Source: Pontibacter sp. E15-1 (lineage in GTDB: Bacteria; Bacteroidota; Bacteroidia; Cytophagales; Hymenobacteraceae). From it: a DNA stretch of 64,000 nt. The stretch spans positions 61,503-125,502 of the forward strand of contig NZ_JAKVIR010000019.1 of assembly GCF_022601975.1 (NCBI RefSeq), read 5' to 3'. Shown here piece by piece: positions 49,899 through 58,526 of this stretch. The position numbers and the translations under genes are program-made. The notes under the pieces are model-generated. The model saw only the letters and a list, made by a program, of their open reading frames with translations, searched no databases and was not told where the DNA came from. The stretch's first letter is position 1. The number at the start of each line of letters is the position of its first letter.

Positions 49899-52571
49899 AT
49901 GAATCACTGGCACGCCAAACCCAAAGAGGAAATACTCGCTGAGCTGGGCACTCTGCCCTCCGGACTCACGGAGGAGCAAGCCCTTGCCATACGCCAGGAA
50001 GCTGGGCCTAACAAGCTGGAGGAAAAAAAGAAGAAAAGCCCTCTCAAGATGCTCTTCCAGCAGTTCACCGAAACCATGGTGGTCATCCTGATCGTCGCGG
50101 CCATGCTCTCACTTCTGCTGGGCAAGACAACAGAGGCGGTGGCCATACTGGCTATCGTGGTGCTGTTTGGCTTACTTGGGTTCATACAGGAGTACCGGGC
50201 CGACCGTGCCATGGATGCCCTGAACCGCATGGTGGTGCCAAAGGTAAGGGTAAGGCGCAACCAGAAAGTAAAAGAAATTCCCGCGACAGACCTGGTGCCC
50301 GGAGACATTGTGGAGCTTGAGGCGGGTAATGTGGTCCCGGCTGACCTTCGGATAACGGAGTCCTTTAACCTCAGGATACAGGAAGCGGCACTTACAGGCG
50401 AGTCCGAACCCATAGAGAAAAGCCCGGCCCCGCTTCCCGACGAGGACATCCCCTTGGGCGATCGGAAAAACATGGCCTATATGGGCACGGTGGTCACCTA
50501 CGGAAGAGGCGTGGGCGTCGCCGTGACGACCGGGATGAAAACAGAGCTGGGGAAGATCGCCGGTATGATCAGCGCCGTGGAAGCGGAGAAGACCCCTCTG
50601 CAGGGAAAGCTGGACAAGCTTGGCAAAATGCTGGCGCTGTTCGGGGCCGCCGCAGCCGCCCTGATCTTCGGGGTAGGCATGCTGATGGGCGAGGCGGCCG
50701 TGGACATGTTCCTGACTGCCGTGAGCGTGGCGGTGGCGGTGGTGCCCGAGGGGCTTCCGGCCGTGGTCACCATCACGCTGGCGCTTGGCAGCCAGCGCAT
50801 GCTAAAGCGAAACGCCCTGATCCGGAAGCTTCCCGCCGTGGAGACGCTGGGCTCCGTTACGGTGATTTGCTCTGACAAGACGGGCACCCTCACAGAGAAC
50901 AAGATGACCGTAACCATCGTGGACCTGCCGGAAGGCACTGTGACGGTGAAACCTGAGGTTTCCTTAGAAATTGCGGACACGCTTGCAAGCGGACTTGACT
51001 TTGCGCTCGCTCTGTCGGTGCTGTGCAATGACGCCTCGCACGAGCGTGACGGAGGCACCTACGCAGAGCAAGTGATTGGGGACCCCACGGAAACGGCCCT
51101 GCTGGTGGCCGGCGCTAAAAGAGACATTCACAAGGAGCTGCTATACGAGCCCCTGCCCAGGGTGAACGAGGTGCCCTTCGACAGCGACAGAAAGCGGATG
51201 TCTACAATCCACCAGGTCTCAGGGGCTTTGCCCCTTTACCTGCAGGCGATACAAGGCAGCCCTTTCATGCTCAGTGCCAAAGGCGCCCCTGACTCCCTTT
51301 TAGCGGTCTCAGGCGCCGTGTGGCTTAAAGGGGAAAAAGTGCCGCTTGACACCGCGTGGCGGGAGCGGATCCTGGAGGCAAACGCCGCACTTGCCAACAA
51401 AGGGATGCGGGTGCTAGGGCTTGCCTTTCGCCTGTTGGAATCGCCAAGCAGCGACGCCAGCATTGAGCAGGACCTTGTCTTCGTAGGCCTGGTGGGCATC
51501 ATCGACCCGCCACGGCAGGAGGCCAAGGCTGCGGTGGAGCAATGCCGGCAAGCGGGTATACGGCCTGTCATGATCACCGGCGACCATCCGCTTACCGCCG
51601 CGGCCATCGGCAGGGAGCTCCGCTTCGCTTCGCACAGCGACCCCGTGACCGGGGAGATGATTCAGAAAGCCGATGAGCAAGAGCTTATGGCGCTCACAGC
51701 AAAGTCATCGGTTTACGCGCGCGTGTCGCCTGAGGACAAGCTGAGAATCGTCAGCGCGCTCCGGAGCCAGGGGGAGATCGTGGCCATGACCGGTGACGGG
51801 GTGAACGACGCGCCAGCACTGCGACAAGCCGACATTGGCGTGGCGATGGGCATAACGGGCACGGACGTGGCCAAGGAGGCCGCTGACATGGTACTGCTGG
51901 ATGACAATTTCTCCACAATCGTGGCCGCTGTGGAGGAAGGCAGGGTGATCTTCGACAACCTCCTCCGGTTTATCAGGTTTTCACTGGCGGGCAATGTCGG
52001 TAAAGTACTGATCATGCTCTTGGGCCCCGTGTTCGGAATGGTGATTGCCTTGCAGCCTTTGCAATTGCTTTGGCTTAACCTCCTCACGGATGGATTGCTC
52101 GGCCTGGGGCTGGGCACTGAACCCGCCGAAAAGGACACTATGAAGCGACCGCCCAGGAACCCGGAGAAGGGCGCTTTGGAGAAACGGGACTTTGTGCAGA
52201 TGGCCATCACAGGGGCAACCATTGCGGCAGTTTCGCTCGGCCTGGCATTAGCTTACTATAACCCTGCTGACCCAAATGACCTTAAATGGCAAACCATGAT
52301 ATTTGCCACCGTGGGCTTCTCTCAGGTTTTTCAGGCCCTTGCGCTTCGGTCCTCGGCCCGGTCGGCTTTCGCCCTTTTGAATAACCCCCTTATGGCTATC
52401 GTGGTGGGGTTGGCCATCGCGTTGCAGCTTTTGGTTATTTACCTGCCCGGTTTAGAGGAATTTTTCAAGCTGATACCCTTATCGGCAGAGGATATGCTCT
52501 ACTCGGTTGCCGCAGGAAGCGTGACTTTCATCGTCATCAGGGTGATGCGGGCAACTCTGAAAGGTTCCTGA
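49899..52571 (+). CDS. Cation-transporting P-type ATPase, Ca2+-type (P2)
   Basis: This 890-residue pump has the phosphatase loop [12 protein letters not shown], the membrane motif [17 protein letters not shown] (Ca-binding helix 4), the phosphorylation site [13 protein letters not shown], and the hinge [12 protein letters not shown]. Ten membrane helices are expected and the C-terminal four are visible. The PEGL motif places it in the P2A/P2B group that exports Ca2+ or similar cations using ATP. It is followed 202 bases later by a CNNM-type gene that may act in related ion handling. Confidence 0.9.
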   Translation: MNHWHAKPKEEILAELGTLPSGLTEEQALAIRQEAGPNKLEEKKKKSPLKMLFQQFTETMVVILIVAAMLSLLLGKTTEAVAILAIVVLFGLLGFIQEYRADRAMDALNRMVVPKVRVRRNQKVKEIPATDLVPGDIVELEAGNVVPADLRITESFNLRIQEAALTGESEPIEKSPAPLPDEDIPLGDRKNMAYMGTVVTYGRGVGVAVTTGMKTELGKIAGMISAVEAEKTPLQGKLDKLGKMLALFGAAAAALIFGVGMLMGEAAVDMFLTAVSVAVAVVPEGLPAVVTITLALGSQRMLKRNALIRKLPAVETLGSVTVICSDKTGTLTENKMTVTIVDLPEGTVTVKPEVSLEIADTLASGLDFALALSVLCNDASHERDGGTYAEQVIGDPTETALLVAGAKRDIHKELLYEPLPRVNEVPFDSDRKRMSTIHQVSGALPLYLQAIQGSPFMLSAKGAPDSLLAVSGAVWLKGEKVPLDTAWRERILEANAALANKGMRVLGLAFRLLESPSSDASIEQDLVFVGLVGIIDPPRQEAKAAVEQCRQAGIRPVMITGDHPLTAAAIGRELRFASHSDPVTGEMIQKADEQELMALTAKSSVYARVSPEDKLRIVSALRSQGEIVAMTGDGVNDAPALRQADIGVAMGITGTDVAKEAADMVLLDDNFSTIVAAVEEGRVIFDNLLRFIRFSLAGNVGKVLIMLLGPVFGMVIALQPLQLLWLNLLTDGLLGLGLGTEPAEKDTMKRPPRNPEKGALEKRDFVQMAITGATIAAVSLGLALAYYNPADPNDLKWQTMIFATVGFSQVFQALALRSSARSAFALLNNPLMAIVVGLAIALQLLVIYLPGLEEFFKLIPLSAEDMLYSVAAGSVTFIVIRVMRATLKGS

Positions 52572-52773
52572 AGGGAAAGCACGCAGAAACGGCACTGCCT
52601 GTATGGTTTTCGTTCTCCGTGTAGTTTCAGTCATTGGCCGGCGCCCCCCCTCTGCAGGGAAGCGCCGGCACTCCCTGAATGTAAGCAACTGGCTGGTGGA
52701 AAGCTTTGCTGCCTGTGCCATCCTTTTTAAGCCCAAAAAGGTATATACTCTGGCACTGTCACACCGCAAAGGC

Positions 52774-54069
52774 ATGAAAATAGTCATTCTGATACTACTC
52801 ACCCTACTCAACGGGTTTTTCGCACTTTCCGAGCTGTCCATCATCTCGGTGAACAAGCACCGGGTAGCGCAGCGGGCAAAGCAGGGAAGCAAGGGGGCGA
52901 AGGCCGTCCTGAAGCTGCTTGACACGCCTGAGGAGTTCCTCTCGGCCATACAGGTGGGTATCACCCTGATTGCCATTGTCTCCGGTGCCTATGGAGGGGC
53001 GGCCCTGTCGGGCGATGTGGAGGCCTGGCTGTTGGGTGTCCCTTTCCTGGCGCCCTACGCAGACACACTGTCCATTGTGCTGGTTGTCGGCCTGATCACC
53101 TACTTTTCCATTGTGGTGGGCGAGCTGATACCCAAGTCGGCGGCGCTCGGCAACGCTGACGCGATCGCCATTGCCGTTTCGCCCGCCATACAAGTTTTCA
53201 CCAAGGCCACCATGCCGCTGGTAAAGTTGCTCTCCGGCTCCACCAACCTCGCCATAAAGCTGCTGGGCATAAAGGAGCCATCAGAGGAGAGTATGTCGGA
53301 GGAGGAAGTCAGGCAGGTCATCCTAACCGCAGGGAGGCAGGGCATTCTGGCCAAGGAGGAGATCCAGCTGCACCAGAACATCTTCTCTTACGCCGAGCAG
53401 CGGGCAAGGCACCTGCGAACGCACCGACAGGGGGTGGAGTTTGTGGACCTTAACCAACCGCTTGAGGCCATACGGGCATCCATCGCGCAAAGCGCGCATT
53501 CCAAATTCCCGGCCACAGCGGACGGCTTAGACCACGTGGTGGGCATCTTGACTGCCAAGCGGTTCTATGAGTACATGGCGGGCAAAAAGGAGGAACCGCT
53601 CAGGAGCGTGCTGCAGCGGCCGATCCTTGTCCCGGAGACCATGCGGGCAAGCGAAGTGCTCAATGTCTTCAAGCAGGAAAAGCAGTACATTGGCATCGTG
53701 GTGGACGAGTACGGCACTGTGGAAGGCGTCATCACGGTGCACGACATTCTGGAGGCGATTGTGGGCGACATGCCCGATGTGGATGAGGCGGGCGATCCCA
53801 AGGTGGTCGTCCGGCGGGACGGCTCCCTGCTGGTGAGCGGCTCGGTCAGTATACACGAGTTGAACCGGAGTCTTAGGCGGGAGCTGATCAGAGGCGACGA
53901 CGCCAAATACGCCACGCTGGCCGGCTTTGTTTCCTACACCCTTGGCAGGCTCCCCGCTACGGGAGACAGCGTGCAGGTGAACGGCTACGAGCTGGAGGTT
54001 GTCGATATGGACGGTTACCGGGTGGACAAACTCATCCTAAAGCAAAGTGACCCTACGGAAGCCATGTAA
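52774..54069 (+). CDS. CNNM/HlyC-CorC family membrane protein with CBS domains
   Basis: From ATG 52774 the protein has 431 residues and begins directly with a membrane helix (MKIVILILLTLLNGFFALSE), the standard start of CNNM proteins; an upstream ATG at 52603 would add unlikely sequence. The DUF21 domain (three helices) is followed by two CBS motifs (about 200-320) including VVDEYGTVEGVITVHDILEA, and a CorC_HlyC domain at the C-terminus (LPATGDSVQVNGYELEVVDM). The family exports Mg2+ or related ions. Confidence 0.85.
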   Translation: MKIVILILLTLLNGFFALSELSIISVNKHRVAQRAKQGSKGAKAVLKLLDTPEEFLSAIQVGITLIAIVSGAYGGAALSGDVEAWLLGVPFLAPYADTLSIVLVVGLITYFSIVVGELIPKSAALGNADAIAIAVSPAIQVFTKATMPLVKLLSGSTNLAIKLLGIKEPSEESMSEEEVRQVILTAGRQGILAKEEIQLHQNIFSYAEQRARHLRTHRQGVEFVDLNQPLEAIRASIAQSAHSKFPATADGLDHVVGILTAKRFYEYMAGKKEEPLRSVLQRPILVPETMRASEVLNVFKQEKQYIGIVVDEYGTVEGVITVHDILEAIVGDMPDVDEAGDPKVVVRRDGSLLVSGSVSIHELNRSLRRELIRGDDAKYATLAGFVSYTLGRLPATGDSVQVNGYELEVVDMDGYRVDKLILKQSDPTEAM

Positions 54070-54137
54070 TGTATGGCAGGGTGCCGACGGCGACGGCAGC
54101 AGACGCCTAAGCAGCGGGGGAATGTGCAGGTCTGTTG

Positions 54138-54377
54138 TTAAGTATAGAGAACGGATATTGTTTTAGCTTCTGAACTTGCCTTTTTAACCTTATCAAAATC
54201 TGCTTTTGTCACCTTTTGAATCGAGTACTGAACGGCCGCTTTTCCCTGTTCTTCGGTTGGTTTTTCAGTTTCGTTAATTAACTGAATACTGTTTTCTGTC
54301 ACTGCAGTTTCAGCTTTTTTACTACTACAACTGCATATGAATGTTAATAACAGCAAAGGCAGAAGAATTCTTTTCAT
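54138..54377 (-). CDS. Small predicted lipoprotein (79 aa)
   Basis: The N-terminus MKRILLPLLLLTFICSCSS is a lipoprotein signal with the lipobox Cys at 16 or 18. The rest is a short, soluble, Lys/Glu-rich segment (ENSIQLINETEKPTEEQGKA). It is probably anchored to the inner or outer membrane. No function is apparent. Confidence 0.55.
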   Translation of the reverse strand: MKRILLPLLLLTFICSCSSKKAETAVTENSIQLINETEKPTEEQGKAAVQYSIQKVTKADFDKVKKASSEAKTISVLYT

Positions 54378-54506
54378 AATTTAAATTTTGGCCAACGGTT
54401 AGTACAGGCTGCGAGCGAGGCGTAGCCGAATATGGAGCCTGTGTAGGGTTAGGCTTTGTCATTCTCTTGGCTTATTAAGCTCATGCTTCTACTTATCCAT
54501 GAAAGC

Positions 54507-55000
54507 CTATTTACTGCTTCTTAATTCAACAATCTTATTCATAGTCTCGGGGTACTCCTTTATAGTAACAGCTTTTTCATAAAACTCTATTGCCTTTATT
54601 TTGTCTCCCAGCCTTTCGTAATACTGACCCATGCTGCTATACACGTTATAGCTGTTAGGGTAGTTCTCCATGTTCAGCTTTAAAAAATCATATACTTTTT
54701 TAGGTATCTTACGGTTCATACAAGCTAAGGCAAAGCTATATACCATTTCCTCAGGAGGCAGCACTATACCTACTTATCCCACTTTGTCGGATAAGTAGGT
54801 ATAGTGCTGCCTTACAAAGTCTGCATGAAAAGTGGAGGCTTCCACACCTTCACCTGGTATTGGTAAGGATTCATACTTTAGTAATGTTCGCAGCGCATCA
54901 TTTTCAGCCATCAAGGGTACTGTGAAATGATTTTCTCCCCTATAATACTTCCATGTCAGAGCAGTAGCTTCTCCATCCCGCGCAAAGCAAGCGCCACCCG
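54507..55000 (-). pseudogene. Alpha/beta-hydrolase (esterase) C-terminal remnant with TPR tail
   Basis: The minus strand reads ALTWKYYRGENHFTVPLMAE, NDALRTLLKYESLPIPGEG and HADFVRQHYTYLSDKVG, then TAA (54776-54774), then in the same frame VLPPEEMVYSFALACMNRK and a TPR motif (YYERLGDKIKAIEFYEKAV). This is the C-terminus of an esterase family that ends in TPR repeats. The catalytic N-terminal part is missing upstream, replaced by the DUF3800 gene region. A 23-bp perfect inverted repeat contains the stop. Confidence 0.7.
54757..54811. repeat. Perfect 23-bp inverted repeat inside the esterase remnant
   Basis: Arms 54757-54779 and 54789-54811 are exact reverse complements around CACTTTGTC. The first translated arm fits the gene (RQHYTYLS); the second arm replaces the expected coding sequence and contains the TAA. 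Confidence 0.85.
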
Positions 55001-55131
55001 CGTATAACTGGATAAACCTGCTCACCAGGTGAAACAAAGCAAACAGAGTAATATCAGTAACCAGAGTAGGGAAAGAAAGGGGAATGCTTTGCAAAAACGA
55101 CTTCCACAAAGCTACCTCACGGCTGCGTCTG

Positions 55132-56271
55132 TCAGAGATGTCTGTCCAGCAGCTTCCGGAGGCTGGCATACTCCGGCTGCCCCAGCACGTCCAGCCCCCC
55201 GCCGGTCGCCAGCTCCACGGCCCGGTGGCACTGCCCCAGCCGGTGGAGCATGGGCTGTATCTGCTGGTTGTAGTAGTTGAAGAAGGCGTAGACGTCCCGC
55301 ACCGAGCAAGGCAGCTTGTAGCCGGCAGCGGAGGAGACGATGAGCACGCCCTCGTCCCGAACCGGCCCCACCACCAGAGAGCGGAACCGGTGCTCTGTGA
55401 AGTTTTCGTACTGAAAGGAGTTGAGGTGCTGCAGCAGCTCGTGGGTGTGGACGTAGCGGGTACGGTAGTTGTAGGTGAAAACCAGCAGCAGGTACTCCAC
55501 AAATGCCACCCGGCTTTTGATGACCGGGTCCTCGCTGCCTGCATGCCGCAGGAGAAAATCCCGCGCCCGCAGCTGCGCGGCGGCGGTGACGGCCTCGTCC
55601 CGCGCGTCCGCCCTCCCTTCGTCGGTGTCGACGGTGTAGGGCACATACCCCTCCGGCCAGCGCACCACCCCCGCGCACTTCCCGGCCAGCTCCCTTTCTA
55701 CATCCGTGTCAGACAGACCGGCGTGAAACGCGTTGAGGCTTTCGCCCAGGAAGGCCGCCAGCTGCAGTAGCGGCTCCTCTTCTCCATCAGAGAAGGTGAA
55801 GGGGGCCGGGGAGAAGAGGTCCACCCTGTGGTTTTCCTGTATGTAACGGCGGAAACTCTCCATGGACTCGGGTGTGCCCAGCGGGCTGGCTATAACGCTT
55901 AGCTCTGGGACGGTGCGGTAGATGTTGTTGTAGATCAGCCCGGAGAGGAACTTGTAAAAGGTATCCTTGTATTGCAGCGGCGACTTCTGGTGCAGCTTGC
56001 GCTTGTCCACCAGCAGGGCGTGAAAGGAAAAGTTCAATTCCTTTAGTTCCTTTATAAACCTGTGGCGTTGCACTATTCCGGGCTCGACTTTCGGGAGGCT
56101 AACGCTCCCTTGCGGGAAGTGCCGCCTCCTAATTCTGAGGTACCCCTCCTCCACTTCCCTTTTGTGCTCTTCCTTCACCAGCACTGCCGTGACGGAGAAG
56201 TGCGCATCACCCGGACTCTCGAAGGAGAAGCCGTGCGCCCCCGCCCCGCTTACAAAACCTACCTTGGCCAT
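55132..56271 (-). CDS. DUF3800-like protein with a degenerate DESG motif
   Basis: From ATG 56271 the product has 379 residues (an earlier ATG at 56310 adds 13). The opening MAKVGFVSGAGAHGFSFESP lines up with DUF3800 proteins, which normally read FxDESGxxGF; here the Asp and Glu are missing. The later FSFHALLVDKRKLHQ and YNYRTRYVHTHELLQ also fit. DUF3800 members are RNase-H-like putative nucleases of defence or mobile contexts. Loss of the acidic pair suggests no catalysis. The gene is GC-rich relative to neighbours and divergent from a serine recombinase. Confidence 0.6.
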   Translation of the reverse strand: MAKVGFVSGAGAHGFSFESPGDAHFSVTAVLVKEEHKREVEEGYLRIRRRHFPQGSVSLPKVEPGIVQRHRFIKELKELNFSFHALLVDKRKLHQKSPLQYKDTFYKFLSGLIYNNIYRTVPELSVIASPLGTPESMESFRRYIQENHRVDLFSPAPFTFSDGEEEPLLQLAAFLGESLNAFHAGLSDTDVERELAGKCAGVVRWPEGYVPYTVDTDEGRADARDEAVTAAAQLRARDFLLRHAGSEDPVIKSRVAFVEYLLLVFTYNYRTRYVHTHELLQHLNSFQYENFTEHRFRSLVVGPVRDEGVLIVSSAAGYKLPCSVRDVYAFFNYYNQQIQPMLHRLGQCHRAVELATGGGLDVLGQPEYASLRKLLDRHL

Positions 56272-56383
56272 ACCTCTATTATATATAGTGTACCTGAGCT
56301 CCGAGGTCACCCCGGAATCTCTCTGAAGATACTAATAATATTGACATCTGCTATATTTAGCTAACTGAATTGGGAAGCAACGC

Positions 56384-56464
56384 TTTGTCAAAGTTTTTAA
56401 ACGGTCGTTTAAGAAGCTTGACAAATCCGATTTTAGCGGTAACTTTGTCATGTTTCAGACAAAA
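56384..56464. promoter_or_regulatory. Candidate res recombination sites upstream of the serine recombinase
   Basis: Four half-sites are arranged as two inverted pairs: TTTGTCA (56384-56390) with TGACAAA (56419-56425), and TTTGTCA (56444-56450) with GACAAAA (56458-56464). They end 12 bases before the recombinase start, as res sites of resolvases often do. Confidence 0.5.
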
Positions 56465-56475
56465 GGGGAAAAATG

Positions 56476-57147
56476 ATGGGAAACTACGTGGCCTACTACC
56501 GCGTCTCGACCAAGGCGCAGGGCCAGAGCGGGCTCGGGCTGGAGGCGCAGCGCGCCGCCGTGCGCCGCTTCGCAAAGGCCGGGGAGGAAATACTTGAGGA
56601 GTTCACCGAGGTGGAGTCGGGCAAGCGCGACTCCCGCGAGCAGCTGCGGGCGGCCATCGCCCTAGCCAAGGCCCGGCAGGCCACGCTGCTCATCGCCAAG
56701 CTCGACCGCCTCAGCCGCAACGCCGGCTTCATCTTCACGCTCCGCGACAGCGGCGTGGACTTCGTCTGCGCCGACATGCCCGAGGCAAACACCCTCACCA
56801 TCGGCATCTTCGCCGTGCTCGCCCAGCACGAGCGCGAGCTCATCTCCCAGCGCACCAAGGCTGCGCTGTCAGCCAAGAAGGAACAGGGCTTCCGGCTGGG
56901 CTCCCCACAGAACCTGGACGAGGCGGCGCGGCGGAAGGGGCTGGAGACCCGCCAACAGAACGCCTTGTCCAACAAGGCCAACCGGCAGGCCTCCCGCCTG
57001 GTGCGGATCTACCGGGAGCAGGGCTACACCTTTCAGCGTATCGCCGACGAGCTCAACGGCGAGGGGTACCTGACACGCAACGGCAAGCCGTTCCGGAAAG
57101 GGACGGTGCACTACCTCTATCAAAAAGACCTCACCCCTGCCTCCTGA
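56476..57147 (+). CDS. Serine recombinase (resolvase/invertase family)
   Basis: From ATG 56476 the protein has 223 residues. The catalytic Ser is in YYRVSTKAQGQSGLGLEAQ (residue about 10), with the arginine motifs in IAKLDRLSRN and QHERELISQRTKAAL. A C-terminal helix-turn-helix (GYTFQRIADELNGEGYLTR) binds DNA. All catalytic parts are intact. The gene is GC-rich and follows inverted TTTGTCA sites that could be its res locus. It may have moved the adjacent DUF3800 gene. Confidence 0.88.
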   Translation: MGNYVAYYRVSTKAQGQSGLGLEAQRAAVRRFAKAGEEILEEFTEVESGKRDSREQLRAAIALAKARQATLLIAKLDRLSRNAGFIFTLRDSGVDFVCADMPEANTLTIGIFAVLAQHERELISQRTKAALSAKKEQGFRLGSPQNLDEAARRKGLETRQQNALSNKANRQASRLVRIYREQGYTFQRIADELNGEGYLTRNGKPFRKGTVHYLYQKDLTPAS

Positions 57148-57674
57148 AAGCCGCAGTGACTTGGCCGTACCTACTCCTTATATATATAAGGAGTGCGTTT
57201 GTAAAGGGAAGCGTTCTTTGTTGCAGAAAGCGACATAGAAGGAAAATATGATATTGAGGTGGTTCTATAAGACGTTTATCAACATGCAGCAGAAACCTGG
57301 AAACTCAACGCAGCCTCCTGCCAGCCCTAACACCTATGCATTGGTGTCTAACTTTTTTAAGCACCTTTTACATGAGCACCTTTTACATTTACAGCAACGC
57401 ATTAACACCTGTCTCGTATCATTATAATATAATTTATTATAAATTACTAAACATCATTAACCCCGGCCACAGTATGCCCATCACCTTGTAGAGGAGCCTG
57501 TGCAGAATTTTTTTACTATTGGGTTCTTAAAATCAAGCGCTATTTTACCACTTCCGTGGGTAAACCTTCTCCACCTATACCCTTAGCTCCGCGTCCTCCC
57601 GCTCTACAGCGTTGATCCCTGAGCCTGCAATGCAGGATTGATCCGACTGATCCTTCACTATAACTTATTTGGAT
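57148..57674. other. Intergenic region with a perfect 22-bp AT palindrome
   Basis: Bases 57173-57194 form a perfect palindrome (ACTCCTTATAT and its complement), 25 bases after the recombinase stop. A weaker inverted repeat TTATAATA/TATTATAA lies near 57427. No gene is seen; the promoter for the following two-gene unit should lie here. Confidence 0.5.
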
Positions 57675-58499
57675 ATGGCAGTAGAATTAGAAATTCAAGA
57701 CGGTAATCCCTGGTGGATGAGCCCGGATCTTTGGGCTGTACCGGGGATAGACCCAGAAAGCCCTCCGGGGAGCCCTATCGTCGGGCAGCCCTGCTACCTT
57801 TGGGCGCGTGTCCGGAACAACGGGTCTAGCACAGCAACCAACGCTACCGTCAGGTACTACTGGGCCAACCCCGCTGTAGGGTTTGACCGCAGCACCGCCA
57901 ACCTTATCGGCAGCTCTTATGTCACCCTGGAGCCCGGAGAGGCGCGAGACGTGCTGTGCCTTACCCCTTGGCACCCGGAGTTCGTCAACAACGGCCATGA
58001 ATGCATTCTAGGGGAAGCGTTCTTGCCTGGGGTGGATCCTATACTCAACACCCCTGTTTTCAATGTGCCCACAGATCGCCATGTCGCACAGCGAAATCTC
58101 AGCGTTGTCACAGCGGCGCGGATGATGTTTATGTTCTCGTTTGCCATACACAATCCACAAAGAAAGCCCGGCAAGTTCCAACTCAGGGTAGAAACAGGAA
58201 ACATGGAACAGCTTAAGCCCCTGCAACGGCACCTGGGCGTTAACTTTCAATTACCCGAGCTAACTGGAAATCTGGTAAAGCACGCCTTCATACCCACGCC
58301 CTGTGCTACAGACAGCATCGAGGAAACTCTTCAGCAAGGCTCTCCATTGGAGCCGGTTCAGATAGAAGCCGGACAGAGGACAGGGATGACGCTGATAGGC
58401 CAAATCACCGAGGGTGCTGTGCTCATACACATCGAACAGATTGCTGACGAGGCTACAGTGGGGGGCATTAGCGTGCTTGTATTACCTGACGCTACCTGA
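57675..58499 (+). CDS. CARDB-like domain protein, first gene of an unusual pair
   Basis: From ATG 57675 the protein has 274 residues and no signal peptide. The opening ELEIQDGNPWWMSPDLWAVP and the strands YLWARVRNNGSSTATNATVR and YYWANPAVGFDRSTANLIG have the look of a CARDB (cell-adhesion-related) immunoglobulin-like domain. The later NNGHECILGEAFLPGVD and VPTDRHVAQRNLSVV segments, and the C-terminal domain rich in hydrophobic strands, are not recognised. The gene is followed 27 bases later by a larger partner. Being cytoplasmic by prediction, it is unusual for a CARDB protein. Confidence 0.55.
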   Translation: MAVELEIQDGNPWWMSPDLWAVPGIDPESPPGSPIVGQPCYLWARVRNNGSSTATNATVRYYWANPAVGFDRSTANLIGSSYVTLEPGEARDVLCLTPWHPEFVNNGHECILGEAFLPGVDPILNTPVFNVPTDRHVAQRNLSVVTAARMMFMFSFAIHNPQRKPGKFQLRVETGNMEQLKPLQRHLGVNFQLPELTGNLVKHAFIPTPCATDSIEETLQQGSPLEPVQIEAGQRTGMTLIGQITEGAVLIHIEQIADEATVGGISVLVLPDAT

Positions 58500-58526
58500 T
58501 GAACAACACCTTAAACAAAATCTATC

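Noticed and set aside
54774..55678. Two long minus-strand frames overlapping the DUF3800 gene
   Set aside because: Their overlapping portions are Arg/Ala/Ser-rich shadows of GC-rich coding sequence. Only the last 75 codons of the longer one are real, as part of the esterase remnant.
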